A stretch of DNA of 43,925 bases from the NCBI GenBank assembly GCA_947475685.1, contig CANJNC010000026.1:1-43925 (forward strand), given 5' to 3'. Position 1 is the stretch's first letter. Each line of letters starts with the position of its first letter. This DNA comes from Comamonadaceae bacterium. Lineage in GTDB: Bacteria; Pseudomonadota; Gammaproteobacteria; Burkholderiales; Burkholderiaceae_C. Position numbers and translations under genes: made by a program. The notes beneath the pieces are model-generated. The model was given only the letters and a program-made list of their open reading frames with translations. It was not told the origin of the DNA and did no database searches. This document shows, one piece after another, positions 25,737-33,807 of the stretch.

Positions 25737-26699
25737 CTAATCTATTGTTGCGCCTGATGCCTTTATTACTTTCCCCCATTTTTCATTTTCACTTTTGGCA
25801 AAAAGCCTTAATTCTTCAGGTGAGCCATTAATGATATCAATGTTTATCCCTTGAAGATGGGAAACGATATCTGGTTGTTTTAAGATTTCCGAGACAGCAG
25901 CAAAAATTTTATCGCAAATATCTTTTGGAGTGCCTGAAGCTGCCACAAGACCATACCAAGTCATGGTTAAAAAACCTGGAAAAATTTCATTCATAGTTTG
26001 AATATTTGGTAGTGCATCAATTCTTTTTTCTGATCCAACTGCGATAGCTTTAAGCTTGCCCATCTTTATGTTTGGTAAGGTAGAGCTAAGCTCAACAAAC
26101 ATCATGTCAACTTGACTTGACAGCATTGCAGTAATTGTTGCAGCACTTCCTTTATAGGGTACATGAAAAATATTTAAATTGGCTAAATTTTTAAATCGCT
26201 CAATGGATAAATGTGGTGTTGTTCCAGACCCACCAGATGCATAGTTAAGGTCGCCAGGGTGCAAGCGAATATAGTTAATTAAATCTTGCATATTTGAAAC
26301 TGGTAGTGACGGTTTAATAATTAATACATTTGGAATAGAAGCAATCAGTGAAATCGGAGAAAAATTCTCTGGGTTATAGCTAAGTTTTGGAAATAAAGCT
26401 TTATTGATTGAAAGTGGTCCTGGTCCAGAAATTAACAACGTATATCCATCCGGTATTGATCGAGCAACGAATTCTGCTCCGACATTTCCGGAGGCTCCAA
26501 TTCGATTTTCAATTATTACGGGCTGGCCCCATCGCATTTGAAGTTTTTCTCCAATCTTTCTCGATAGAAAATCAGTTGCGGCTCCTGGAGCAGCAGGAAC
26601 AATAATTTTTATCGATTTTTTAGGAAAGTCTGACTGAGCTAAAACCTGATTAGAATATAAAAAAATTAAGAAAAATATAAAAGATAAAATTTTAATCAT
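25737..26699 (-). CDS. Bug/TctC-family periplasmic binding protein
   Basis: 320 residues, signal peptide ILSFIFFLIFLYSNQVLAQ then DFPKKSIKIIVPAAPGAATD, FLSRKIGEKLQ, ENRIGASGNVGAEFV, IPDGYTLLIS, PYKGSAATITAMLSSQVDMM and NIQTMNEIFPGF. The GG of the usual PGG motif is GA here. The start codon overlaps the stop of the MmgE/PrpD gene by four bases, so it is the last gene of a four-gene minus-strand operon that also starts with a Bug gene. It converges with the SDR gene, 33 AT-rich bases apart. Confidence 0.9.
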   Translation of the reverse strand: MIKILSFIFFLIFLYSNQVLAQSDFPKKSIKIIVPAAPGAATDFLSRKIGEKLQMRWGQPVIIENRIGASGNVGAEFVARSIPDGYTLLISGPGPLSINKALFPKLSYNPENFSPISLIASIPNVLIIKPSLPVSNMQDLINYIRLHPGDLNYASGGSGTTPHLSIERFKNLANLNIFHVPYKGSAATITAMLSSQVDMMFVELSSTLPNIKMGKLKAIAVGSEKRIDALPNIQTMNEIFPGFLTMTWYGLVAASGTPKDICDKIFAAVSEILKQPDIVSHLQGINIDIINGSPEELRLFAKSENEKWGKVIKASGATID

Positions 26700-28066
26700 G
26701 ATGCAGTTCCACCGGATAGTTTAATAATTTTTGAGACATCAGAAAGATTTTGTATATTCCAACAATGATCAAGAATTCTTTTTGAAATATCAACGCCTAA
26801 AATTGGGGATGATAAATTTAAAAATTTCTCTCCAATTTCATTGTTATTCATTGGGTGAGAGTGACTTCCTATGCAGTGTAATATTTCAGAATTGATGGTG
26901 GAGCCGTTATTTAAAAAAATTTCAACTCGCGCAGCATCAGGCTTTATATCATCTGTAGGGATCACAATAATTTTATCTTGTAAGCCTATTAAATTTATAT
27001 CTTTAAAAAATTTATCATCTAAGGAGTTAATACCTAATGAATCTTGGGTTAATGCAATTGCACTCCAATAGTAGATACTAGTCCTGGCTTGAAATTTATC
27101 TTTCGCACGATTTGCTGCTAATTTAAATGCAGAAGTATTTGAATAAATTTTGATTGATGAAATTTTTTCAAGACTAAAGTTGGGATGTTTTTTAATATTT
27201 AAAAAAGCATCAATAATAGGGTGAATAACTATTCCACACGGGTAAGGTTTGAAAGTGTTTTTATTTATTTCAAAATTTTCCCCAAGTCCACCAATTAAAG
27301 AAGTTAAATTTACTTTGGTAGAGAACACATCAAGAAATCCATGCGTACTTTCTAAACAAACATTTGAACAGTCAAGACCATTTTTTGCTAATATAGCCGC
27401 TTTAATTCCTGTTTGAGCGGCGTGAGCAGGTAAAAGAGGTATCGACATTGTTCCAAACATAGATCTAAAACCGCTTGCTTGTGAAGAAGCTAGAGCAATA
27501 GCACTTTTAGTTTGCTTAAAGTTAAGTCCAAGTAATTTACTGCAAGCTGCTGCACTTCCAATTCCTCCAACAACACTTGATTGCATCCATGAAAGAGACC
27601 CTTCCGCAGGATGAACAGAAATCGCTAAACTAATTCTACAAATCACCTCGACTCCAACAGTAAAAGCAGTTAAAAACTCCTCCCCGGTAAATATTTTTTG
27701 CTCAGTAAGAGAAAATAATGATGATGCAACCGGACCGCTTGGGTGTACGATAGCTTCTGAATGAGTATCATCAAATGCATAGGCACTGCACGCAATTGTA
27801 TTTAGTAAAGTTGAGTTGAGCGGATCTGTCTTTGGATTAAAGCCAGCAACTGTTGAATTTGGTAAACCTGAAAATTCTGCTAGTGAATCTTGAATATTTT
27901 TTAATACAGGATGAGTAGATCCTCCGATCATGCAGCCCATGATATTTACAAGGGACCGATTTGCAGAACCGATTGCTTCTTTAGGAATATCTTTAAAATT
28001 AGTATTTAAAATGAAATTTATAACAGAATCTGTAATTTCACTAGTATTGTCTGAGGAATTATTCAT
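26696..28066 (-). CDS. MmgE/PrpD family protein
   Basis: 456 residues from the chosen ATG, the usual length of the family (2-methylcitrate dehydratase, cis-aconitate decarboxylase, iminodisuccinate epimerase). Family features in order: helical N-domain with INFILNT, NIMGCMIGGSTHP near 43-55, FDDTHSEAIVHPSGPVASSL near 110-130 (metal-free active-site loop with Asp, His), IGGLGENFEI and KPYPCGIVIHPIIDAF near 275-290. Likely chemistry is dehydration, decarboxylation or epimerisation of a branched di- or tricarboxylate. The start is unsure: a TTG at 28087 would add seven residues; neither has a good ribosome site. Neighbours are a racemase-family gene upstream and a Bug gene overlapping downstream. 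Confidence 0.85.
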   Translation of the reverse strand: MNNSSDNTSEITDSVINFILNTNFKDIPKEAIGSANRSLVNIMGCMIGGSTHPVLKNIQDSLAEFSGLPNSTVAGFNPKTDPLNSTLLNTIACSAYAFDDTHSEAIVHPSGPVASSLFSLTEQKIFTGEEFLTAFTVGVEVICRISLAISVHPAEGSLSWMQSSVVGGIGSAAACSKLLGLNFKQTKSAIALASSQASGFRSMFGTMSIPLLPAHAAQTGIKAAILAKNGLDCSNVCLESTHGFLDVFSTKVNLTSLIGGLGENFEINKNTFKPYPCGIVIHPIIDAFLNIKKHPNFSLEKISSIKIYSNTSAFKLAANRAKDKFQARTSIYYWSAIALTQDSLGINSLDDKFFKDINLIGLQDKIIVIPTDDIKPDAARVEIFLNNGSTINSEILHCIGSHSHPMNNNEIGEKFLNLSSPILGVDISKRILDHCWNIQNLSDVSKIIKLSGGTAS

Positions 28067-28091
28067 CACATTAACATTAAATAGCAATAGC

Positions 28092-28766
28092 TCAGTGATG
28101 TAAATTAATCAGTCTCTTAGCTGTGACCTGAATTGATGAGTAAACAGTCTTGTTAAATTCTTTTGATAGTTTTCCAAGAATTGATTTTGTTGGTAACTGT
28201 GAACAAGCAATAAACAATGCATCCACATTCTTTTCTAGTAATTTTTTTGATTTTTCCTCTACCTGTAAAGATGTTATTTTAGCCAATTCATGTACATCAT
28301 TGGCATAGAAACTATCAAAATGGGAAACATTAATATTGGCTGAATTCAAAAAACTTTTCAAACGTATATTTACATCATCTAAGTATGGTGTTAACAACGA
28401 GATGGATTTTGCATTGATTTCTTCAAGAGAGGTTATCATTGAACGTGCTGTTGTGACAACGGGTTTGCCAATCGTGTCTTCTATTCTCTTTGAGACATCT
28501 TTGTCACCATCTGGTCCAAGAATAAAACCAGCCGCAGTGCAACCATAAGCAACAGCATCAAATGATTCATTTCTATAATTCTCACATAATTTTAAAGTCG
28601 TTTCAATATAGTCCGAAATAGTATCTGATGTTAATAATCCTGCACCTCTAGGAACTCTTAAAATTGTAGATTTAGATTTCTCTGGTAGCCATTCCATTAA
28701 CTCAATTTCCATGGTCGTATTGTTGCCTGGAATAATTAATAGGATATTCATTGAGGTAGTTTTCAT
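28092..28766 (-). CDS. Asp/Glu racemase superfamily protein, maleate isomerase/arylmalonate decarboxylase-like
   Basis: 224 residues. ILLIIPGNNTTMEIEL near 8-23 is the branch motif. Catalytic cysteines are Cys76 in YGCTAAGF and Cys188 in ACSQLPT, the same arrangement as the protein at 22946-23635 despite much lower GC codon use. TARSMITSL and LLTPYLDDVN complete the fold. It lies three bases after a Bug gene and just before the MmgE/PrpD gene, so a dicarboxylate isomerisation or decarboxylation step feeding the MmgE/PrpD enzyme is plausible (inference). Start could be residue 1 or Met6. Confidence 0.83.
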   Translation of the reverse strand: MKTTSMNILLIIPGNNTTMEIELMEWLPEKSKSTILRVPRGAGLLTSDTISDYIETTLKLCENYRNESFDAVAYGCTAAGFILGPDGDKDVSKRIEDTIGKPVVTTARSMITSLEEINAKSISLLTPYLDDVNIRLKSFLNSANINVSHFDSFYANDVHELAKITSLQVEEKSKKLLEKNVDALFIACSQLPTKSILGKLSKEFNKTVYSSIQVTAKRLINLHH

Positions 28767-28769
28767 TTT

Positions 28770-29762
28770 TTATTCAGGTTTAATATTTTTATCTTTAATT
28801 ATTTTCATCCACTTATTGGATTCAGATTTCATAAAGTCACCGAAATCTTCTGGTGAACTTCCAATAGGCTCAGTTGTTAACGAGAATAATTTATCTTTAA
28901 TTTCATTAGAAAATAAAACTTTTTTAATTTCTGAATGAAGTTTTTGTATGATAGGTTTAGGTGTTTCAGAAGGTAAAACTAATCCGTACCAGTTAACTAC
29001 ATCAAAACCACTAATTGTTTCACCAATTGTTGGTATGTCTGGTAATACAGTGCTTCTTTTACTTCCTGTTATAGCTAATGCTTTCAGGTTGCCACTTTTA
29101 ATTTGTGATAAAAGTGCAGCTGTTGCTTCAAAGGTCAATTGAACTTGTCCAGAAATGACATCATTTATACTTGGCGAACTGCCTTTATATGGAATATGGA
29201 CCATGTTGATACCTACGGCGCTATTAAGTAGTTCACCAGTTAAATGAGGTAAGCCACCTGTTCCGCTTGATGAAAAATTAAGTTGTACCTTTTGTGACTT
29301 TGCGTAGATTAGAAATTCGCGAAAAGAATTTACTGGTAATTTTGGATTTATAACCATTAAAAACGGTAATGATGCAACTTGCATCAATGGCGTAAAGTCT
29401 TTTTCTGCATTAAATGGTAAATTAGGATACAGAAATGGGTTGACACTCAAATTGCCAAGAGTACCCATGAAAATGGTATGACCATCAGCAGGTGACTTGG
29501 CTGCAATTTCCATCGCTAATATTCCATTAGCTCCAGGTTTGTTATCTATGACAAATGGTTGTCCGAGGTTCTCACTTAGTTTTGGTGCTAGCATTCTTGC
29601 CACGATATCAGTTCCCCCGCCTGGCGGGAAGCCGATAATTATTTTTATGGGTTTTGTTGGAAAATTTTGTGCAAAAAGTGAAAAGCAAGTTAAGGATAAG
29701 ATGAAAACTATTGCATTCGCATAGTTAAATTTCAAAAGATAAATTAATTTTTTAGCGTTCAT
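28770..29762 (-). CDS. Bug/TctC-family periplasmic binding protein
   Basis: 330 residues. A hydrophobic signal segment (NAIVFILSLTCFSLFAQ) is followed by NFPTKPIKIIIGFPPGGGTD, IVARMLAPKLSENLGQ, DNKPGANGILAMEIA, SPADGHTIFMG, PYKGSSPSINDVISGQVQL and PDIPTIGETISGFD. DGYT of the family is DGHT here. It is the first gene of the minus-strand operon (Bug, racemase-family, MmgE/PrpD, Bug) and is read away from another Bug gene across a 310-base gap. The end is three bases from the racemase-family start. Confidence 0.9.
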   Translation of the reverse strand: MNAKKLIYLLKFNYANAIVFILSLTCFSLFAQNFPTKPIKIIIGFPPGGGTDIVARMLAPKLSENLGQPFVIDNKPGANGILAMEIAAKSPADGHTIFMGTLGNLSVNPFLYPNLPFNAEKDFTPLMQVASLPFLMVINPKLPVNSFREFLIYAKSQKVQLNFSSSGTGGLPHLTGELLNSAVGINMVHIPYKGSSPSINDVISGQVQLTFEATAALLSQIKSGNLKALAITGSKRSTVLPDIPTIGETISGFDVVNWYGLVLPSETPKPIIQKLHSEIKKVLFSNEIKDKLFSLTTEPIGSSPEDFGDFMKSESNKWMKIIKDKNIKPE

Positions 29763-30072
29763 CGGTCAATTCCTTTTTCACTTATAAATTAAATTTTTAA
29801 ATTTAATACTTTTTTATGTTTCTTTTTCATATTTAATGGCATTTTTTAGGTATTCATTAAAAAGTCTATAAGTATTAACGATAGAAAAATGAATTTAGTT
29901 TAATTTACAACAAAATTTTCAAATAAAATGAATAATCATTCAATTTATAGATATTTCTTAACTTAAAACTAATTTTTTATTGTAATAATGAGCATTAGAA
30001 GGGGTTCAAATTCAAACTGAATTAGGAATAATACTTCAATAGTCTTGTAATTTTTCTTGAGGATGGATTTTG
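29763..30072. promoter_or_regulatory. AT-rich divergent intergenic region
   Basis: 310 bases separate two divergent Bug genes. The stretch is very AT-rich and must hold promoters for both operons, but so many AT hexamers match -10 sites that none can be singled out. GAGGAT at 30059-30064 is the ribosome site of the plus-strand gene. An imperfect palindrome AATGA-ATAA-TCATT is at 29927-29940. No gene or RNA was recognised. Confidence 0.4.
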
Positions 30073-31059
30073 ATGAAAAATTTTAATTTTTTTAAAATTA
30101 CTAGATTTATAAATTTGTTTATATTTTTTATATTTAACTTTTCTTTAAGTGTTTTAGCTAAGCCAGGCGATTACCCCAATAAACCAATTAAATTAATAGT
30201 TGGTTTCGCTACTGGTGGACCAACAGATATTATTTCGCGTCTTTTTGCTAAACAATTAAGTGTTCAACTCAACACTCCAGTAGTTGTTGATAATAAAGCC
30301 GGTGCAGATAGTTTGTTAGCGTCTCAAGCAGCAATGCTGGCCGAACCGGATGGGTATACGATCTATATAGCCTCCTCTGCTCATGCTATCAATCCAAGTT
30401 TATTCAAAAAAGCTGGATTTGATGCTGTAAAGGATTTCACTTCAATATCTATGATTGGTGACATTCCTAATTTAATAGTAGTTAGTCCTGCGCTACCTGT
30501 ACAGACTTTAGTTGAGTTGATTCAATATGCTAAATTACATAAGGGCGAGTTAAACTACGCAACATCTGCTAGCGTTATCTATTTGGCCACTGAGATGATG
30601 TTGAAGGCTGCAGGGATAAGTATGCAACGAATTGCTTTTAAAGGTGCTGCGCCAGCAATACCAGCACTAGTGAATAATGATGTCCAAATGATGATAAGTG
30701 GCATTGGCCCATTGCTTCCAATGACTAAGTCTGGAAGGCTAAAACCATTAGCAGTTACCAGTGTCAAAAGAAGTGTATTGGCGCCTGAAATTCCAACTGC
30801 CAACGAGGCTGGCATCCCTGGATACTTTAGCAGTGTTTGGTATGCCTTATTGGCCCCACCTAAATTAAGTAAGGATATTATTGATTTTTTAAATGCCGAA
30901 ACTAAAAAAGTTTTAGCCAATAAAGACGTTAAGGAGTCGTTGCTTGGGCTTGGTGTAGAGCCGATCTATAGCACATCTGTCGAATTGCAAAATTATATGT
31001 CTAGCGAGGTTGATAAATGGCAAAAAATAGTTGTTGAAACAGGGGCAAAAGGCGAATGA
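30073..31059 (+). CDS. Bug/TctC-family periplasmic binding protein
   Basis: 328 residues. The signal peptide (LFIFFIFNFSLSVLAK) precedes DYPNKPIKLIVGFATGGPTD, IISRLFAKQLSVQLN, DNKAGADSLLASQAA, EPDGYTIYIA, FKGAAPAIPALVNNDVQMM and PEIPTANEAGIPGYF. ATG 30073 is chosen because GAGGAT stands eight bases upstream; a TTG directly before it is in frame. It heads the long plus-strand gene cluster and its stop overlaps the PRISE-type gene by four bases, tying it to that pathway. Its ligand may be the pathway's entry compound. Confidence 0.9.
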   Translation: MKNFNFFKITRFINLFIFFIFNFSLSVLAKPGDYPNKPIKLIVGFATGGPTDIISRLFAKQLSVQLNTPVVVDNKAGADSLLASQAAMLAEPDGYTIYIASSAHAINPSLFKKAGFDAVKDFTSISMIGDIPNLIVVSPALPVQTLVELIQYAKLHKGELNYATSASVIYLATEMMLKAAGISMQRIAFKGAAPAIPALVNNDVQMMISGIGPLLPMTKSGRLKPLAVTSVKRSVLAPEIPTANEAGIPGYFSSVWYALLAPPKLSKDIIDFLNAETKKVLANKDVKESLLGLGVEPIYSTSVELQNYMSSEVDKWQKIVVETGAKGE

Positions 31060-32123
31060 CTGTTGTTGTAAATAAAAAGGCTATAGTTATCGGAGGTCTT
31101 GGAGTTACAGGAAGATATATCATTTCTGAGTTGATATCTCAGAAAATATGGGATGTTGTTGGTATTTCAAGATCAAAGCCTAATGTGAATTCTACTGTTC
31201 CTTTTTTATCCGTTGATATAAATGATGAAAATCAATCGTTAGAAGTATTAAGTAAAATTGAAGGAATTACAAATGTTTTCTACACGGCAAGAGATGATAG
31301 AGGCGATTTGAGTCAACAAGCTATAAAAAATGGAAAAATGCTTTCCAATGTAATTAATGCTTTACAACATTCAAACAACTCTATTGAACATATTCACCTT
31401 ATGCACGGAATGAAAGCATATGGAAATTTCTTAGGCCCTTTTAAAACGCCAGCTTTAGAGACTGATCCAAGAATACCTATTAACCTTTCTTATTATGCAC
31501 AAGAAGATGTCTTAATTAGATTACAAGAAAAAGTCAGTTGGTCATGGTCTACTTTAAGGCCTGGAGCAGTTCTTGGTGTTACTCTTGGATATTCTGGTAA
31601 TTTGATTTCTATTATTGGATTTTATGCAAGTATTTGTAAATATATGGGGTGGCCGCTCTGGTACCCGGGAACTGAAGCTGGATTTAATGCTTTACGGCAG
31701 ACTTGTAATGCAGAGCTTTTAGCTAAAGCGGCTGTTTGGGTGTCTACGAAAAAAAATTGCGTTAATCAATCGTTTAATGTTCATAATGGTGATCTATTTA
31801 GATGGTGCGATCTTTGGCCGCAAATTGCAGATTTTTTTAAAATAAAAAATGCTGGTCCTTTAAATTTAAGATTAAATGATTTGATGAAAGATAAAGATTT
31901 AATTTGGAAAGAAATAGCTAAAAAAAATGATTTATGTGTTGTAGATCTAAATAATTCAGTTTCATGGGACTACAGTAATGTATTTCATAACTCATGGGAT
32001 TCATTTGCCGATTCTAATAAGATCAAAGCAACTGGTTTCATAGAGTCTGCGAATTCAACTGAATCAATTTTAAAATATTTAAGACAATTGCAAATTGAAA
32101 AAATTATTCCTAAAGTTGAGTGA
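31056..32123 (+). CDS. PRISE-type enone reductase (progesterone 5-beta-reductase/iridoid synthase family)
   Basis: 355 residues of the extended SDR fold. The NADPH-binding start IVIGGLGVTGRYI (10-22) and GISRS near 36-40 are seen. The PRISE hallmarks replace the classical Y-x-x-x-K: HGMKAYGNFLGPF near 118-129 with Lys120, and NLSYYAQEDVL near 143-153 with Tyr146/Tyr147, followed by SWSTLRPGAVLG. In plant progesterone 5-beta-reductase the corresponding Lys and Tyr reduce an activated C=C bond of an enone. Here a 1,4-reduction of a cyclic or acyclic enone is expected. It is translationally coupled to the Bug gene and followed by an FAD dehydrogenase. Generic NAD-dependent epimerase is the less specific alternative. 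Confidence 0.8.
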   Translation: MTVVVNKKAIVIGGLGVTGRYIISELISQKIWDVVGISRSKPNVNSTVPFLSVDINDENQSLEVLSKIEGITNVFYTARDDRGDLSQQAIKNGKMLSNVINALQHSNNSIEHIHLMHGMKAYGNFLGPFKTPALETDPRIPINLSYYAQEDVLIRLQEKVSWSWSTLRPGAVLGVTLGYSGNLISIIGFYASICKYMGWPLWYPGTEAGFNALRQTCNAELLAKAAVWVSTKKNCVNQSFNVHNGDLFRWCDLWPQIADFFKIKNAGPLNLRLNDLMKDKDLIWKEIAKKNDLCVVDLNNSVSWDYSNVFHNSWDSFADSNKIKATGFIESANSTESILKYLRQLQIEKIIPKVE

Positions 32124-32193
32124 TTCATCAGATACTTTTATGAAAGTTAAATATTTTAAAAATTTGAATTTTTTTTAAAGTTTCTAATTTAAT

Positions 32194-33765
32194 ATGTATC
32201 ATTCTGATTCTTCAAATTTAACTAATTTAAATGATCAATTAAATATTGATGTTGATAATTTTAAATTTGGAATAACGGATAATTTTCCAGAAGAAATTAT
32301 TCAAATTAATTATGACGTTATAGTAATTGGTGGCGGAGGTGCAGGTTTAGCAGCTTCTTGCGCAGCCGCATCATTAGGACGTTCAGTACTTCTTCTTGAG
32401 AAAAACAAACAACTTGGAGGCTCTACTTCTTGGTCTGTTGGCTCTGTAAGTGCGACCAATACACCACATCAAAGAAAATTAGGAATCAAGGATAGTCCAC
32501 TTTTTCATTGGGAAGATTATGCTTTATTTTCAGGAAAAGAGGTTCGCAAGGACAATCTTGAATTAGCAAAAATCATGATTGATGAGGCTCCACAAACCTT
32601 TGATTGGTTATTGTCATGTGGAATTCGATTTGTTGGACCGATGCCAGAAAGTCCACACAGACTTCCCCGTATGCACAATGTTGTTCCTAACTCTAAAGCT
32701 TTTGCAAAAAGACTATTAATTCAATGTAATAAATTGGGGGTTGATACTAAATTGGGTGTTCGTATTCACTCATTGATAAAAATTGACGATAAGATAGTTG
32801 GTGTAATGGGTGTTGATAAGCTTGGAAAATTAAATTTTTGGAGGGCAAATGGAGGTGTAGTTTTGGCGGCTGGTGACTTTAGTGCAAGTGCCAAATTAAA
32901 GTCTAAATTCGCTGATCCTTCTTTAGCTAAAGTTGATCCAGTTAATCCCACTAGCACTGGCGATGGCATTCAATTGGGTCTAATGGCTGGGGGATGTTTA
33001 GTAAATGGAGAGCATCTTAGAGGTCCATTTATGAGATTTGTTCCTCCAATAAAACAACATTGGTTGCAAGCTTTACCTACGCATCCTTTTGTTACTAATT
33101 TAATCGCATTTGCATATAGGACTCTACCGGCTCAGTTCTTAAGGCCTTTTTTAATGAGGTTTGTTACGACAGCTTTAGCACCTGATGCTGGTTTATGGAA
33201 ACACGGCGCAATTCTTGTAAATAAGTATGGATATAAAATTTCTGCAGATCATAGTCAGATGCATATTTCTGTATCTAAGGAACCTGAAGGACTGGCTTAT
33301 ATTATTTTTGGTAAAGAAATTGCCGAAAATTTTTCAAAGTGGCCTAACTTCATTTCAACTGCTCCAGGGGTTGCTTATGCATACCTTAAAGATTACAAAA
33401 ATACAAGATCTGACCTTTACTTTGAAGCTAAAGACATTGCTGATCTAGCGAAAAAGCTAAATATACCAGAGATGAATTTACGCCAATCGCTTGCAGGTCA
33501 TGACTTTCCGCATTATGGTCCTCTATATGCATTAGGACCAGCTAAGGCATACGTAGTCTTTACCAATGGCGGTTTAAGTGTTTCATCAGACATGCAAGTG
33601 CTTGATTCATCAGGCAATTCATTAAAAGGCCTTTATGCAGCCGGTTCTAATGGGCAGGGCGGAATGTTATTAGAGGGACATGGACATCATTTACTATGGG
33701 CATTTGTTTCAGGTCGAATTGCTGGAAAAAATGCTGCATTTGAAGCAACTGATTGTAAAAATTAA
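32194..33765 (+). CDS. FAD-dependent dehydrogenase, 3-ketosteroid dehydrogenase/fumarate reductase-like
   Basis: 523 residues. After a Ser/Asn-rich leader of about 38 residues comes DVIVIGGGGAGLAAS (41-55), then LLEKNKQLGGSTSWSVG (67-83). GGVVLAAGDFSAS near 224 and GLYAAGSNGQGGMLLEGHG-type sequence near 483-500 complete the FAD_binding_2 family. TNGGLSVSSDMQVL near 457 is the block before the C-terminal FAD contacts. The family includes KstD (3-ketosteroid dehydrogenases) and fumarate-reductase-like enzymes, acting on C-C bonds alpha,beta to a carbonyl. It lies between the PRISE-type reductase and the acyl-CoA synthetase, so both redox enzymes probably work on the same carbonyl compound. The extended N-terminus is unexplained; no signal peptide was seen. 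Confidence 0.83.
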   Translation: MYHSDSSNLTNLNDQLNIDVDNFKFGITDNFPEEIIQINYDVIVIGGGGAGLAASCAAASLGRSVLLLEKNKQLGGSTSWSVGSVSATNTPHQRKLGIKDSPLFHWEDYALFSGKEVRKDNLELAKIMIDEAPQTFDWLLSCGIRFVGPMPESPHRLPRMHNVVPNSKAFAKRLLIQCNKLGVDTKLGVRIHSLIKIDDKIVGVMGVDKLGKLNFWRANGGVVLAAGDFSASAKLKSKFADPSLAKVDPVNPTSTGDGIQLGLMAGGCLVNGEHLRGPFMRFVPPIKQHWLQALPTHPFVTNLIAFAYRTLPAQFLRPFLMRFVTTALAPDAGLWKHGAILVNKYGYKISADHSQMHISVSKEPEGLAYIIFGKEIAENFSKWPNFISTAPGVAYAYLKDYKNTRSDLYFEAKDIADLAKKLNIPEMNLRQSLAGHDFPHYGPLYALGPAKAYVVFTNGGLSVSSDMQVLDSSGNSLKGLYAAGSNGQGGMLLEGHGHHLLWAFVSGRIAGKNAAFEATDCKN

Positions 33766-33807
33766 GCCCTTGGTAAAAACTATTTTTTTTTGATTTATAA
33801 TATTTGA

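Noticed and set aside
29927-29945. Fur-box-like sequence (ATAATCATT core) in the divergent gap
   Set aside because: Only the core matches; by my count about 11 of 19 positions fit, which is expected by chance in such AT-rich DNA, and no iron-related gene is nearby.
33796-33801. TATAAT immediately upstream of the acyl-CoA ligase gene
   Set aside because: It is only six bases before the ATG, would give a leaderless transcript, has no good -35, and lies in AT-rich DNA inside a gene run.
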